From assembly GCA_013399895.1 (NCBI GenBank), contig VXBA01002417.1, forward strand, positions 2,301,381 to 2,365,380: a stretch of DNA of 64,000 nt. Direction: 5' to 3'. Below are positions 25,083 to 37,448 of the stretch, one piece after another. Source of the stretch: Serilophus lunatus (lineage: Eukaryota > Chordata > Aves > Passeriformes > Eurylaimidae). How positions within the stretch are numbered: the first letter of the stretch is position 1; every line of letters begins with the position of its first letter. A program made the translations under genes and the position numbers. Under the pieces are notes generated by a model. It did not search any database. It had not been told where the DNA came from and saw only the letters and a program-made list of their open reading frames with translations.

Positions 25083-28000
25083 CAATGCAGGAGTGAAGAA
25101 AAAAATCCAACCCTCCTCCAATAGCTGTGCTCCTCCAGGACCATGTGAAGAAAAGGATAATAATTTTGTTTTAATATAAGAAAAATGTCCCAAAATACAC
25201 ACATATAGAAAATATGACAATCTGAGACCTCAGTGAAACAGAAGGATTTAGTTTCCCAGTTAGAAAAAAAAGTCAGAATTATGCCTATAGCTGGAGCAAA
25301 ACATGAAGATGGAAACTATAAAGTTACAACCAGCAAAACATTGTTTGTACTACGTCTCAATCAGTAAGTGAAAACCAGTCTCATCCTTAAAAAGGCACTT
25401 CTTCCCCAATTCTGGTGTGAGGAAGCAATCTGCCTCACTTGTTCCCTGGCTCCACTGCTTCCAGCTATAATAGCTGAAGTTGTGCCTGCACCCATCTGTT
25501 CCCAACACCCTATGTTGCTTAGACAAGATGAAAGGGTTTAATTGTTTCTTCTTATTTGTTGAGGGTTTGTTTGTTGGTTTTGTTTTTTTGTTTTCATTTT
25601 TACCATTTCAGTGCAAAATTTGAGGATAATTATCCTCACATAAATGAGAGGTGAAACTCAAATCTGTTCTTATGTTTTGAGGCTTAAGATATACCCCAAG
25701 GTGTCAGCTGTGTGCTCACAGCTGAGGGATGGCCACTCTATAATAAATGTTCGGCATAGCAATGATGAAACTCAGAAGGGATCAGATTTCCAGCTGAAGT
25801 TACATACTCCAGACCATATAAAACTAAACCTAACAAAACTGATTCAATTATTATGTTAAAACTCTGCTAAATACTAAAACTTTTCTAAAATACTAAAAAT
25901 GTACTATGTAAATTTTCCTTTAAAACAAGTGGGATAATGTATTTTGTTTACCTACTTACAAGGATAATTCAAAGCAAGTCCCAGATTTTCACTTTTGAAT
26001 ATAAGCCCATATCTTAAATGGAAACTGTGAGGAAAATATAAATTAATACTCAAGAATACAAGAAGTCCCTTTTAGGTAAATTCTCTTTCTTCTCAGTAGC
26101 TTTTGAGAAAGATAAAGGAAAGATTTTGAAACATAAAGGATACAAACCCCATCACTTACACTACAAATTTGCTTGGAATGAAAATGAAACCTTTCACTTT
26201 CTATGTGGTATAATTTGTTTTAACTCACACGTCAAACAAGCAAAATTAAGACATTTAGGCATAAAATCCTCCAATAATGTAGTGTAACTTGTGACTTACT
26301 GTACTTGGTAGGGAACTAGCGACTCCACTGAAACTGGAAAAAATGAGCACATCTATTGAATAGTAAGTAATACATGAAGTTACTTTGTTCAAGCCTCACT
26401 GTAGATAGGATGGGATTTTTAAAATAGATTCGCTGGCTTTCACATCTGTCCATAGTTACCATAAAGCACCAGCAAAATTACATCTACAGCCTGGAGTTAC
26501 CCTGTTTTACCCACGATATTATACTCACAAAACTAGAATATAATTTAGCATTTTTTGCCCTTACACTAATTGAACTGACACAGCTCTATTAAAATGAGTA
26601 AAATCTAATAACAGTATTTCAATGGACAGGAAAGATATCTGCTTGTTTTTCTTAAAAGACAAGAAGGAGGGAAAAAGATATTTTGGGGTTGGGTAAGCAT
26701 CTTTTCCCAACCCATAATAAGGTTGTTATCAACAAGAAAAGCCTATTAAGTTAGAAAATGAATACTGAAAGCTTTCTAATTAAACAGTTTCCACTTACAT
26801 GATACAGAAAGAATAGAGTGGGAGATGGTGATACTGATATTGTGTTAGTCATTGTATCACTCATATCATGATGCTGTAATCGGTTTTTGGGATGCTGTAC
26901 ATGAATAGCCCAGGTTATCAAGCTGTGCTGCGATTTGTAATTGGAAACATCTTTGGCTAATAGGTGTCTCATGAGTTGTTTTCTCTTCCTGTCGTATTTT
27001 TTTAATGTGATGTGACTTGTAATTGAGTTTTCTATTAACTGTCATGCAATTGTGTTTTTAAAACTTTAAGTCTGATCCTGCCAAGCTGCTCTGTGCAGAT
27101 TTGTCCTGAGCTGGGGTGGAATCTGTCCATGGAAATGGTACAGCACAGGTCCTGCCCCTCTGAAGCAGCAGGCAGGATTAGGGTTGCAAAATTTCCATTC
27201 TTTGAGGCAGGATTATCATTTTCATATCTATTCACAAGTACTCCAACAACGGGGTGTATATCCCAATATTGGTATTAAATTATTCTAATAGTGACAAAGC
27301 TAAACCAACTGTAGTTTTCCCCTTCTTCAGATAGGTATTTCCTATCACTTCTCACCAAAATTTTATTTAGCAGATGATTCAACAAGCTAAAATTATTTCA
27401 TTACATTGAAATTCAGTATTCCAAAATGTTACCAACAAGAAGTGTAACTTTTGCCACACATTCCAATAAGCTGATAATTCTACATATCTCGTTTGTTAAA
27501 AGTGTAGTAATGAGCTTTGTTGTTAGGAGACTTCCAAAAGGAAGGAGGATTTGGTAGCCAACTTAATCTGGAAGAAACTTGAGAAGTACAGAAATTAAAT
27601 TTGGTCTGGGAAGAAGGTCAAAAATCGTATCATCCCAGCTACATTAGAAACACTGGTATGTTGTAGATTACAAGTAGAATCACAATGAAACCCATAGTGT
27701 TTCAATTTTCATAATTTATTTCCTTTATATTTTTAATTAGGTATTTCCACAGATCTGCCACATACTGTTCATGGCCTTTACCAGGACACAGCACAAGTAT
27801 ATAGACCAATAATCTTGATCATAACAGAAAAATCATTACTATATTTAATATTCTCAAGCAGAAACTGTTTCTAATATATATAGTATATCTACATAATATA
27901 TCTATGTAGTCCAAAAGTTTTTAAATAATACAATAAGTGGGGTACTAGAGTTACAGTTATAATAATGGCATGGAAGTGAGAGTAATTTCACAGATGTGAA

Positions 28001-31000
28001 GCAAATTAAAAAATTGGATGTAAATATGTAGTTCACCCAGTAAATGTATGAAACACACTTCATTTTAAAAGGCTTAAGGCTGCATCTGACAGTATCCTAT
28101 GAGCACATGGCAGCCTGTACACAGGGGAAACATCTTCCTGCAGCACAGTGGCCTCTAAGGAAAGCATAGTTTAGAGAAGTTCCATTTGTTGAAGTTCTTC
28201 TAAATCACTCTCTGAGCATGGTTATTTTTCTGTTTTAGGAGGGTGACTGAACTTAGAGGCCTATTATTCTCTTGGCTTTCCCTCATGGCCAGTGGTAATT
28301 CCCTACATACACATAACAAGTATGAACAGCAGCTGGGGCTATTTTTTTTTTTTGACTCAAGTGGAATGGACTGTTGTAATTTTGGATTATGGTGATTGCT
28401 GAAAATATTTGTGAAATTTTATACTGGGGTTTGTTTTCGACCCAGAAGGAGCAGCATCTCTCTGGCAGTGCTGCTCTGCAAAGAGGACTGTTTGTGTTAG
28501 CAGCCCTCCTTGGCTGATCAGCTGCAGGGTGATATGTGGAAATGCAGGCCAGGTTTTAATTGCCCTCTCCTTCGGAGGAGATGATTGCAGGTTGTTGAAT
28601 CCAAGCCTTATGGCTTCCTCACCCGGTTTTGCTGGCCTGGCTCCTTTGCTGCCCTCCCCTCTGTTTTTGGTCACACACAGAAATACATCGAATATCACCT
28701 TATGCTCTACAGTGGCAGAGGCTGCCCAAAAAATTATCCTTGCTAGCCAAACAATTTCCATGAGGCAACATAGCTAATTCTTGTTCTAACTCTACCATCA
28801 TCACACACAAGGTCACTTCATCCCTGTGAATCAACTGACAAGATGGGAACTAAAACGTGTTTTGGTGGACCAAAATTTTAAATTTCAAATCTGCAAGGGA
28901 AGTGCCAACTCAGTTATTTTATTGTTGGTAAAATACAGAAACCTAAAATTCTTCCCTTAGATGCAAATTTTGCAGTGTTTGACAGTGGAGAAGCTTCCTT
29001 TCTTGGGAGTTTGAGAACCTAGTTAACCATGCAACCACGTGGTCATTTATTCTAATTAATAGGAATACATTTGGATTTGCAGATCTAGCAGCTTTTGCAA
29101 GCCAAGAAACAGCCCACAGTGGTTTTCTACAGTGCACACAGATGTGCTGGTGCAGCACAGGACACACTGGTCAATGCAGAACGTGGCAGGTACCCAATGC
29201 TGGAGACCCCAAACTGTTCCCAGTAGATGTTTCCCAAAATATCTGATCCAGGAGAAGCTGAAATCACTGTGCAACAGTTCCAACAGAGGCAGTTTGCAGA
29301 AACTTGACTAAATTACTCACATTTAAAAAAAAATAAGATCAAACATAGATGAGCGCCCTTGAACCTGCATAATTTAGAGCTGGCTCATTCCTTTGTGTTT
29401 TGTTCCCAATTGCTTACTTTCTTCTGCAGACAAGATTTTATTTTGGAAATCACAAGTTCTTAGTTAAAACAGGTTTAACTATTTAGCATCAGATTCACCC
29501 ACCTACATAAAACTCTCCAACTGTTGAAGTTGTTAAAGGGACACTTTCAATTTTAAAACTGCACGTCTGTTTAAAAGTCTTCTACCTTCTGTTGTCAGGA
29601 GTGAGTCCTAGAGTTGGATACTTGAAAAGCATTAAGGAGAAAATCACTCCTTTGAGTATTTTGAGTACCATCCATTTTACGTGTTCTCTTCCTAATTTGC
29701 CTGGGACAACGACATGCACCCATGTCCCCATGGGGGACTCAGGCTGCAGTGCAACTGCTCTAGCTTTAAATAGATTTATTTTTTTTACCTAGGTAACTGT
29801 CTGGACAAGGGATACTCTTAGTTCAAATTCAGGTTAAAGTACAAAGCAAACTTTCTATAGTGTCAGCCTAAAAGATGTACAGGAGGTAAAGTTTTCACTT
29901 CAACACTGAACCCCTTGTGGGACACCACATTCCCTCTGGGTCCCCTTGACTTGAACCCTGCGTTTCATAAACAGCTCCACATCTTCTGATACTTACCAAG
30001 AATGAATTCTCTCATCACTGACCAGTATTGGGAGAGATTTCAATGATTTCAGGGATGTGGAATAAATAGAGAAAAGTAGGGGAAAATGAAGAAGTAAGAA
30101 GATTTAAAGACATGAGATAAGGCAAAGGGAGACTAATACTGTGAAGGAATGAGGGAGAAGTTCTGTGGGAAAAGGCATGAAAAGCTGTTATTAAAGACAG
30201 TGTTATATTTCATAGGCAGAAGGAGGCTTAGTTTGAAGTGGCATGAGGTAGCCATGGTTTTTAAGGCATTTCCATGCATTCTTTTAGCTTAACCTTCTTT
30301 TAATATATTTTTTCAATGTATTATAAAGATTTGGTATGTTTTATTTTTTTTGAGAATGTAACGTATAATTCTGACTGACTCAGCTTTTAATTTGATTTTC
30401 TCTTCATAGTTCAGATTAGAGGACTTAAATGGAGCAGCACGATACGAGTGAACTTCCTATCCTTTAACTGTAAAGCCATGGGAGATTTTGGTAAAGTTAG
30501 CTCTCAAACAGCTTTATCTCTGGCAGAATAACTGGAAAGAAGAGGTAAGAAATGCTGAGGAGATGCTGGCAGGCAGTCAAGGAGCACCCTACACCGCTGT
30601 TGCCTCAGGCTTCCTGGGCAGCACAGAGAGAAGCAGCCGCAGGAGAAGCCAAAAGAAGCTCCCAGGATGAACTCACTCAACGGCTCATCTTCCATATTTT
30701 TGCATACTGATGTGTGCCAAAGGGCACACATACTTCTTGAGGCAGCATAAAGTTGCTGCCTTGAGAAGCAGAACTGTCTCCCAATGCATTTTAGATGTTG
30801 TGTAAATTACCTACATAAAGCCCTTTTGTCCCCGTGAGATCCTTTGCAATTTCTAAATAAACAAACAGATGCAGTTGCATTTTTGGAATGAAGTTTAAGT
30901 GGGCACACATCATTGTGCTTCTCATCTGTAAAAGAAGGTAGGATGTGTATTTAGAAAAAGAGGAAAAAGGAGTATTTTGTTACATTCTTCTCTTTCTATG

Positions 31001-31057
31001 ATGTTCTGATTGCCAGCAAATTGGGAGACACAATTCTTCCCTTCAACTCTGCTCTGA
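25083..31057. other. Unassigned non-coding DNA, about 6 kb
   Basis: AT-rich. A GC-richer patch at about 28430-28660 carries frames on both strands (124 and 82 codons) without recognisable domains. A short perfect hairpin is at 30710-30731. No gene is supported. Confidence 0.5.
30710..30731. repeat. Perfect 9-bp inverted repeat with 4-nt loop
   Basis: ATGTGTGCC (30710-30718), loop AAAG, GGCACACAT (30723-30731). It could be a palindromic binding site or simply chance. There is no T run after it and no gene nearby. Confidence 0.6.
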
Positions 31058-31577
31058 TGAGATTCTACCTGCAGTGCTGCATCCAGCTTTGGGGCCTCCA
31101 ACATAAGGACGAGATGCAGCTGCTGGAGAGATCCAGAGGAAGTCACAAAGGCTGAAGCATGTCTGCTCTTGAGATGGACTGAGAGCTGGGCATGTTCAGT
31201 CTGGAGAAGAAAAAGCTCTGGAGAGACCTTAGAGCCCTTTCCAGTGTCTAAAGAGGCTCCAAGAGAGCTGAAGAGAGACTTTGGACAAGGGCCTGGAGTG
31301 ACAGTACAAGGAGGAATGGCTTCATACTGAGGGCAGAGTTAGATTAGACATTAGGAAGGAATTCTTGGCTTTGAGAATGTGAGGTCCTGGAACAGGCTGC
31401 TCCGAGAAGCTGTGGATGCCTCACCCTGGAAGTGTTCAAGACCAGGTTGAACAGGGCTTGAAACAACCTGGTCTAGTATGAGGTGTCCCTGCCCACGACA
31501 GGAGGTTGAAAGTAGATGGTCTTTATGGTCCCTTCCAACCCAAACCATCCTCTGAATCTATGAGTCTATGATTTTGT
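31058..31577 (+). mobile_element. CR1 LINE fragment, about 520 bp
   Basis: The longest CR1 copy in the window. It shows AGTGCTGCATCCAGCTTTGG, CATGTTCAGTCTGGAGAAGA, 'attaggaaggaattcttggctttgag', CCTGGAACAGGCTGCTCCGA, ACAACCTGGTCTAGTATGAG and GTCCCTTCCAACCCAAACCA, then the terminus TATGAGTCTATGATTTTG. The ORF2 reading frame in its 5' part is broken by stops and indels. It is inactive and older than the 19 kb copy. Confidence 0.93.
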
Positions 31578-32999
31578 CTTTCTACAGTTTTATATTTTTA
31601 AGCCTTGTAATTTGTAATAATGAAGACACACTTCCTCTATCAACTCTTAATTTTAACTAAAGAAGATAGGAGTAAACTTATGATAGACAGATGGATTAAT
31701 GGCTTTTTAGAGAGAAGAGAGAGGAATAAACACAAATACATAAATGTATTAAGGTCCAATTTACAATCTCTGTTCACTATATGTCATTAAAACTGCTTGA
31801 ATAAATGCAAACATTTAATGAGACTCCTGAGTAGAATTGCTTTCTCTGTAAATACCAGCAGAATAGGGATATCATCCACCTGATATTTCTCTTCAGGACC
31901 AGCACAAGGGACAATCATTCAAATTTCACTATCCCACTGCACAAGATAAGAGAACTTTTATCAATATCATGATGTTTTTCTAAAAGCCCTGAATTTAAAG
32001 GTGAATTATGCACACTGGAAATTCAGGAGAAAGGAAAGCTGAAGGTCTATGTGAAGGACTTTTGCTCATATTCCAGCATAAGCAAGAATATTAATGAATC
32101 TCCTGAACAAAGTAAAGAAATTCTATATGAGTTGACATTCATTTTCCTAAAAGATATAACTACTTTACTTAATGCCTGATCTAAAGCCCTGTGAAATTTT
32201 ACTCACTTCATTGTACTCCCATCTTCTCTATGGAAGACATACTTGGTCAAACAGTTAACAATTAATTAAGTAAATTAAGTACTTTGGCCTCAACTTCTTT
32301 CCAGTAAGACTTGAGTAATAATAATTATATCAGTGTGTGACATATGTGCAATGAAGTCAGCATTTGACACAATGCTTCTAACGAAACTTTCATTGAAGTA
32401 TGTACCATTAATGATGATAAAGCTAAGGGAAAAGTCTTAAAAACTGCATTCTCTTCCTTAGCAGATCTGACTGTGATGATCACTGGGACTGTCAGATATA
32501 TGTTTGACTCTAAAACACATGTGCCTCAGAGCTGCTGAAAGGCAATAAATACAAAAAATTGCTTAATATAATTTTTTCATGATACATTTTCTCGGGGACT
32601 TCAGTGAGAATGAGACAAGTTTATGGGGATGGGGAAGAAAAAGAGTTGTTATCACTTAAATATGGCATAGTTTTAGTGCAAAGGGAAAACAGAATCAAAA
32701 AGAAAAAAAACCTCCAACCACAACTAGAGTGACAGTCTTTTCAGACGAAAGAGAGAAAGACACGGAGGAAAGTACTTCCTGTCCTATAATATGTATGAGA
32801 AATATTCTAAATTGCCCAGAGAGATTTGGAAAGTATCATGTTGCTTTTGTTGCTGCTATTTGCACTCTAAGTAAGATTTGTGTATTTGAAAATTAAAATA
32901 GATTAAGTTAATTTGCACATTTTCCCCTGTTGTGGCTTTATGATGTTCAGTACTTTATTGGAGAAAAAAACTGAACCTGCTTTGGAGGTTTACTTAAGA
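31578..32999. other. Unassigned non-coding DNA
   Basis: AT-rich. A small direct repeat AATTAAGTAAATTAAGTA lies near 32264-32281. No gene recognised. Confidence 0.5.
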
Positions 33000-33780
33000 G
33001 CCATTAGTGTAGCAGTAATTTACAGCTACTCAGAACCATGCATTGAGCTACTAATTGATTGCTAATGTTGATGCACTTGATTGGATGTCAAGTTATGTGT
33101 AAAATTTATTGAAAATAATTCTGTTTCTTTCCTCTCTCTAGCACCACAGTCAGTAAATCGAAACAGATATGCAAGGTAGTTGTAGCTATTTCCTCAGCCT
33201 GATTTTTTTACTGAACTTCCCACCTGCTGAGAACTTTTCTGACTATACAATCAGGATATCCTAAAAGCCATTACTAAAAATAAGCAAAATGCAATATTCC
33301 TGAGCACTCTTTTCTTCCATTACCTTGCACAAAAGCATAAAAAACTTGGCTAGCAGAGCCAGGGGAACCATTCCGACATTTCAAATGAACAGGTTTAACC
33401 TCCCGAGCTTTGATATCAGGTGGATCATTAACTGTGATACTTCTCCTTCCCCTGTGGGCTACTCAGAGTCCCCACGGTCTTTTAAACTGGGAGTTACAGG
33501 TGCTGAATCACCCACTTGGGATGAAAGAGCGATTGGTTTGAACTCTGTGATCGGCTCGGGAGGCACAGCACGGCACCCCGGGGAAAAGAGCAACCTGGAG
33601 AAGGAGCGGCACTGCACATGTCACCCCGTGCTGTTCACAACAGGATGCGGCAGGATTTTTTTGTCCTGGGTTTCTCTGTGCTCCAAGCCGTGCTCAAAAG
33701 AATCAGCTGAGCAAAATGTTCGTCAAATCCCAAAGGAAATTGCAGCTATTAATGCATATATATATATGTAGCCTCAGCTG
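33000..33780. other. Candidate constrained or regulatory block
   Basis: Three unusual elements are adjacent. First, 33000-33120 is dense in homeodomain-type TAAT/ATTA sites (GTAATTTACAGCTACTCAG, CTACTAATTGATTGCTAATG). Second, a possible 34-nt microexon lies at 33142-33175. Third, 33361-33730 has clearly more CpGs than its surroundings and contains the longest gap-free ORF of the window (33325-33771 +, 148 codons). No domain is recognisable in the ORF, so no gene is claimed. It may be a conserved non-coding element, an unrecognised repeat or an lncRNA exon. Confidence 0.3.
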
Positions 33781-33931
33781 TTGGAAAGCTAGCTCAGGAT
33801 CAAAAAAGTTATTTACAAATATTTTTGAAAGTATTTGTTTCAATGATTTGGAGCATTGAAATTGAAGTACTGTCTCTAGAGTAGAAGGAAAAGTTTTAAA
33901 AGGGGTGGAATTCATGCCCCCTGGCATACAT

Positions 33932-34328
33932 GTCCAAAGAAAGTCTGATAAGGAGCAGCTGCGGGAGCTGGAAGGGCTCAACCTGGAGAAAAGGACGCTC
34001 AGGGAGGACCTTATCATTCTCTACCCCTCCCTGACAGGAGGTGGGCCATGGTATGTGCTCTTCTCTTACAAGTCCCAAGAGACAGGGCAAGAGGAATTTG
34101 CACCAACAAAGGTTTAGATTGGATATCAGGAAAATTTCTTCACTGAAAGGATTATCAAGCCCTGGAACAGGCTTCTCAGGGCAGTGGTGGCCTGAATCCC
34201 TGGGAGGATTCAAAAGATACTTGAATGTGGCACTTGGGGACATGGGTTAGTCAGTGTTGGGTTAGAAATTGGACTTGATGATCTTAAAGGTCCTTTCCAA
34301 ACTAAGTGATTCTATGATTCTGTTCTAT
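33932..34328 (+). mobile_element. CR1 LINE fragment with internal deletion
   Basis: It begins in the ORF2 C-terminal region (AAGTCTGATAAGGAGCAGCT, then CTCAACCTGGAGAAAAGGAC and TCAGGGAGGACCTTATCATT). It continues through GATTGGATATCAGGAAAATT and CCTGGAACAGGCTTCTCAGG, then the 3' UTR 'ggcacttggggacatgggtt', ATTGGACTTGATGATCTTAA and AGTGATTCTATGATTCTG. Between about 34060 and 34110 several codons expected in this region are missing or scrambled. The frame is broken, so no protein is made. Confidence 0.93.
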
Positions 34329-35529
34329 CAAAGAATATTGGAGAGGACATAGGAGAAACTAAATACTTTGACAAAATTGATACAGAAGCATCCACACCAT
34401 TGTTTGCATTCAAAACCTTAGAAACACTTCTGTGCTTTCTATTCATGTAACAGAGCACTTTTTAATCTAGGAGGAGGCAGAGATACAAGAAAACTTTGAC
34501 AGTGTTTATAATATCTTTTTTCTTTCCTCTCTGAAGATGAGCAAGACAGAAGAGAGCGATTCATATGAAAAATAAGATCTGATAAGTTCTAAAAGACCAA
34601 AAGTGCCTTAAAAAGTGACTTATTTTAGAGGAGATGTGGGATGATCTTACCAATACTTTTGTTTCAAAAATGAACTGAAAAAAAATTAGTTTTTAAAAGG
34701 ATTAGTATTGCTAAGCAGATAGCAAAACATTTCTTAGTCTATGACATGAAAACGTTAATATTTCTTTCATGAACCCTTTTTTAATACCCCTCCTGAGACA
34801 GCATCAGGATTGGAGCACATATTCCCTGATTTCACAGTAATTTTACACTTTTTCCTGCTCCCTCCCATGCCACATATTCCATGCAGATCCCTCCACAGCA
34901 GTGCAACGTGACAGAAACTCCACAGGGTAAAGGCTGAAGAGCTTTTGCAACACCAACCTGCTTCCCAGGAGATCTTCTAAAGGAAAAGCCAAACTAACAT
35001 GCAGAGCACAATTCAAGGTTTTCCATGAGTTTAAGATGTGTTTTATTTAAAGGATAAGTAATACACAGTTGTGCCATAAAACAGAAAAACTTTACAGAAG
35101 TAGGAGTTGTGTCTAAAATTTATTCTTTTAAAGTAAATTGCAATATTTAATAGAGATATTTTGAACGAAGCATTTTAGCAGTTTTTGCTGTCTAAACATT
35201 CTATTCTGTACTGTCATCATGTTTATTTTTTAGCTGTCAGTGCCAAAGACATACAAATAGTGAAACAGTGGCATGTCTAAATTAGCTTATATAATCGTGA
35301 GTAGAGCACAGTAAATAATTTAATAGGAGTTATGTATCTGGAAAATCTATTTTTATGGTTTTCTTATTACGTTTGAAAGAAGTTCTGAATTCACATGAAT
35401 TAGTTCACATTCTGGTTTTGTATGGAGAATTCTCAGCTTGCAGTCTCATCTAGAATACCTCTTTAGTAGGTTTTAAGAGTTCATGTCCGAGGGGAAGGCT
35501 GTCACAACACTCAGTGCTGCTGCCTGGGA
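34329..35529. other. Unassigned non-coding DNA
   Basis: AT-rich; short frames only. No gene or repeat recognised. Confidence 0.5.
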
Positions 35530-35625
35530 ACTGGAAGAACAGGATCACATCTAGCAGGGATTTGGCCTTAATTTCTCTGTGCCTCTTAATATCCACCTGA
35601 GAGATTATGAGAATATCACAGTCTT
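35530..35625 (+). repeat. Possible MIR-like SINE fragment (weak)
   Basis: The order 'ggatttggccttaatttctctgtgcctc' then 'ccacctgagagattatgagaat' parallels the MIR core 'ttgggcaagtcacttaacctctctgtgcctcagtttccccatctgtaaaatggggataat'. The best-conserved string is TTTCTCTGTGCCTC. Divergence is high, so this is tentative. Confidence 0.3.
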
Positions 35626-35708
35626 TCTCTGAAACCCAAACGAAGCTCCTTTCCTTGCAAAACTGGGGAAATCCTGAGAAAGTGACTGTTTATGCTGCAT
35701 ATTCTTGG

Positions 35709-35722
35709 ATACCACCTAGTGG
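35709..35722 (-). promoter_or_regulatory. CTCF-like motif
   Basis: Read on the minus strand the site is CCACTAGGTGGTAT, matching 11 of 12 positions of a remembered CTCF core CCASYAGRKGGC. Flanks beyond the core are not diagnostic. Occupancy is unknown. Confidence 0.35.
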
Positions 35723-35958
35723 CACCAGCTTGGTTAAGGATGGATGTAACTAATTTACAGAGTTTGGTCACTGTGATTCTGAGATGAAGTTTATATCCTT
35801 AATATCTGATCTGTCAGTAAATATTCAGTGTGGCCAAAAACAACTGCAGGAACCTACTGAAAAGAATAGGCAGATATTCACAGACATTATACAGCAATAA
35901 TTATTCCCATGGAATCATAGTAACCCAGGTACATTACTTTGTTATAATGGTCACTGTA

Positions 35959-35990
35959 ATTATTTTAAGCCTGTATTATTTTAAGCCTTT
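35959..35990 (+). repeat. 16-bp tandem duplication (2 copies)
   Basis: ATTATTTTAAGCCTGT followed directly by ATTATTTTAAGCCTTT; 15 of 16 bases agree. Probably a replication-slippage product. Confidence 0.8.
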
Positions 35991-36277
35991 TTCCTTCAAT
36001 TGGAACTGATTTAATAGAAGCTCAATAACTTTAAGAGAGTTTGTACCAGTCTGCTACCACGGGCATGTTGTTGTTCCCATGGAAAGAATATCTTCCAACT
36101 AAACAGGAGCAGCATAGCAGATTCTTCCTGTGGGTTTGATGGCATAGCCACCAGCAGTATAAACTGTTTGCAGACCATGCAAAATGCCTTTATTTTATAG
36201 CTTCTTTCCCCAGCATCTTGAATGAAATGCATATCACTAACCTATTAAGTGCAAATCGCTTAAAGATTTAAATTTTT

Positions 36278-36321
36278 TATGACTTGCTAAATGTTAATGT
36301 ATGACTTGTAAAATGTTAAAG
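36278..36321 (+). repeat. 22-bp tandem duplication (2 copies)
   Basis: Copy 1 starts TATGACTTGCTAAATGTTAA and copy 2 starts TATGACTTGTAAAATGTTAA. They differ at a few positions. Confidence 0.75.
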
Positions 36322-36450
36322 TAGTAAATAGCGTCTTTGAGCTCATACACACCAAATTTCATTCTGTAGCCCTAAGCGTTTAAGGTAACAGTCACCGGGT
36401 ATTAGTCAGAGAGATTTCCATAATCCTCATTGACTTTAATTTATTATTGT

Positions 36451-36470
36451 AAAAAAAAAAAAAAAAAAAA
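36451..36470 (+). repeat. Poly-A homopolymer (20 A)
   Basis: An uninterrupted A run with no recognisable element attached. Confidence 0.85.
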
Positions 36471-37448
36471 GGCAATTAAGAGTTAATGTCAGTAGAATAG
36501 AAAAATAGACCATTGTCAAAGGATAATGGTCTTCCACTAATGGGAGACTGTTGAGACATTCCTTAAGAATAAATGTTATGAAATATGAAACACGATACAA
36601 TACCACAATATGTAATTATAGCTATTTTATGACAGCTGTTCTGAATGACTCCAGAAGATGTTATCAAAATCTGATTAATGTTTCCACATTTGATACTTCT
36701 TGATTTATTGATGTAATAACCAGCTGAGAAGGTCTCCTCACAAAACCAATTTATTTAAAGTTTGCCATAGAAGCTCCTATACACCCTGCTTTCCATCTGC
36801 TAGAATATTTCCTATATTTAGAATAATATACACATAGAAATGAAAGCCACCAAGTGGAATTTGTTCTGACTGAAAATATCAGAGGCTGATATGGTTATTT
36901 GTTGAGAAGGAAGCAAGCTAGTTTCCAGAGAATATTGATGAATGGTCTCTAGATACACAGCAAAGAGCTAAATTCAGAGGTGTGGAATTAATGTGACTGC
37001 TCCTGTGAAAACTAGCCATGAATTTGATCCAAAATGATATATTATGAATATGTGGAGATATCAAAGATATCCAGGGCCTTGAAACAAATATTGTAGTAAA
37101 TCATGAAGATCCTAGCATTACAAAAAAAAGAAAATGTATGTGCTCTTCATCCTCCCTAAGCTTATCTAGGTATTTAGCACCAAATTTTGATTCTGTTATT
37201 CATGGAATATATTAATTTTTAAGGGCTGTTTAGGAGTTGGTTCTTGCTACCAGTTACAGCTTCTCCCTTCAGGTCACAAGAGAGTAGATATGCTAAATAT
37301 TTCTATCTTGTAGAATAAAGACCATTCTGTTTCAATTTTTAATAACATTTTGAGATCTATTCCAAGTGTGATTCATTTAAATAAAAATCAATAGGCTTAG
37401 CTGCTTCTTTTGAATCATTTAAGAAAACGTCTTTTCATTGGCTCTCCA
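36471..37448. other. Unassigned non-coding DNA
   Basis: AT-rich, no gene or repeat recognised. Confidence 0.5.

Noticed and set aside
33325..33771. 148-codon ORF as a protein-coding gene
   Set aside because: No recognisable domain, no start context or neighbouring exon evidence; one frame of this length is possible in a GC-richer patch. Kept only as part of a candidate block.
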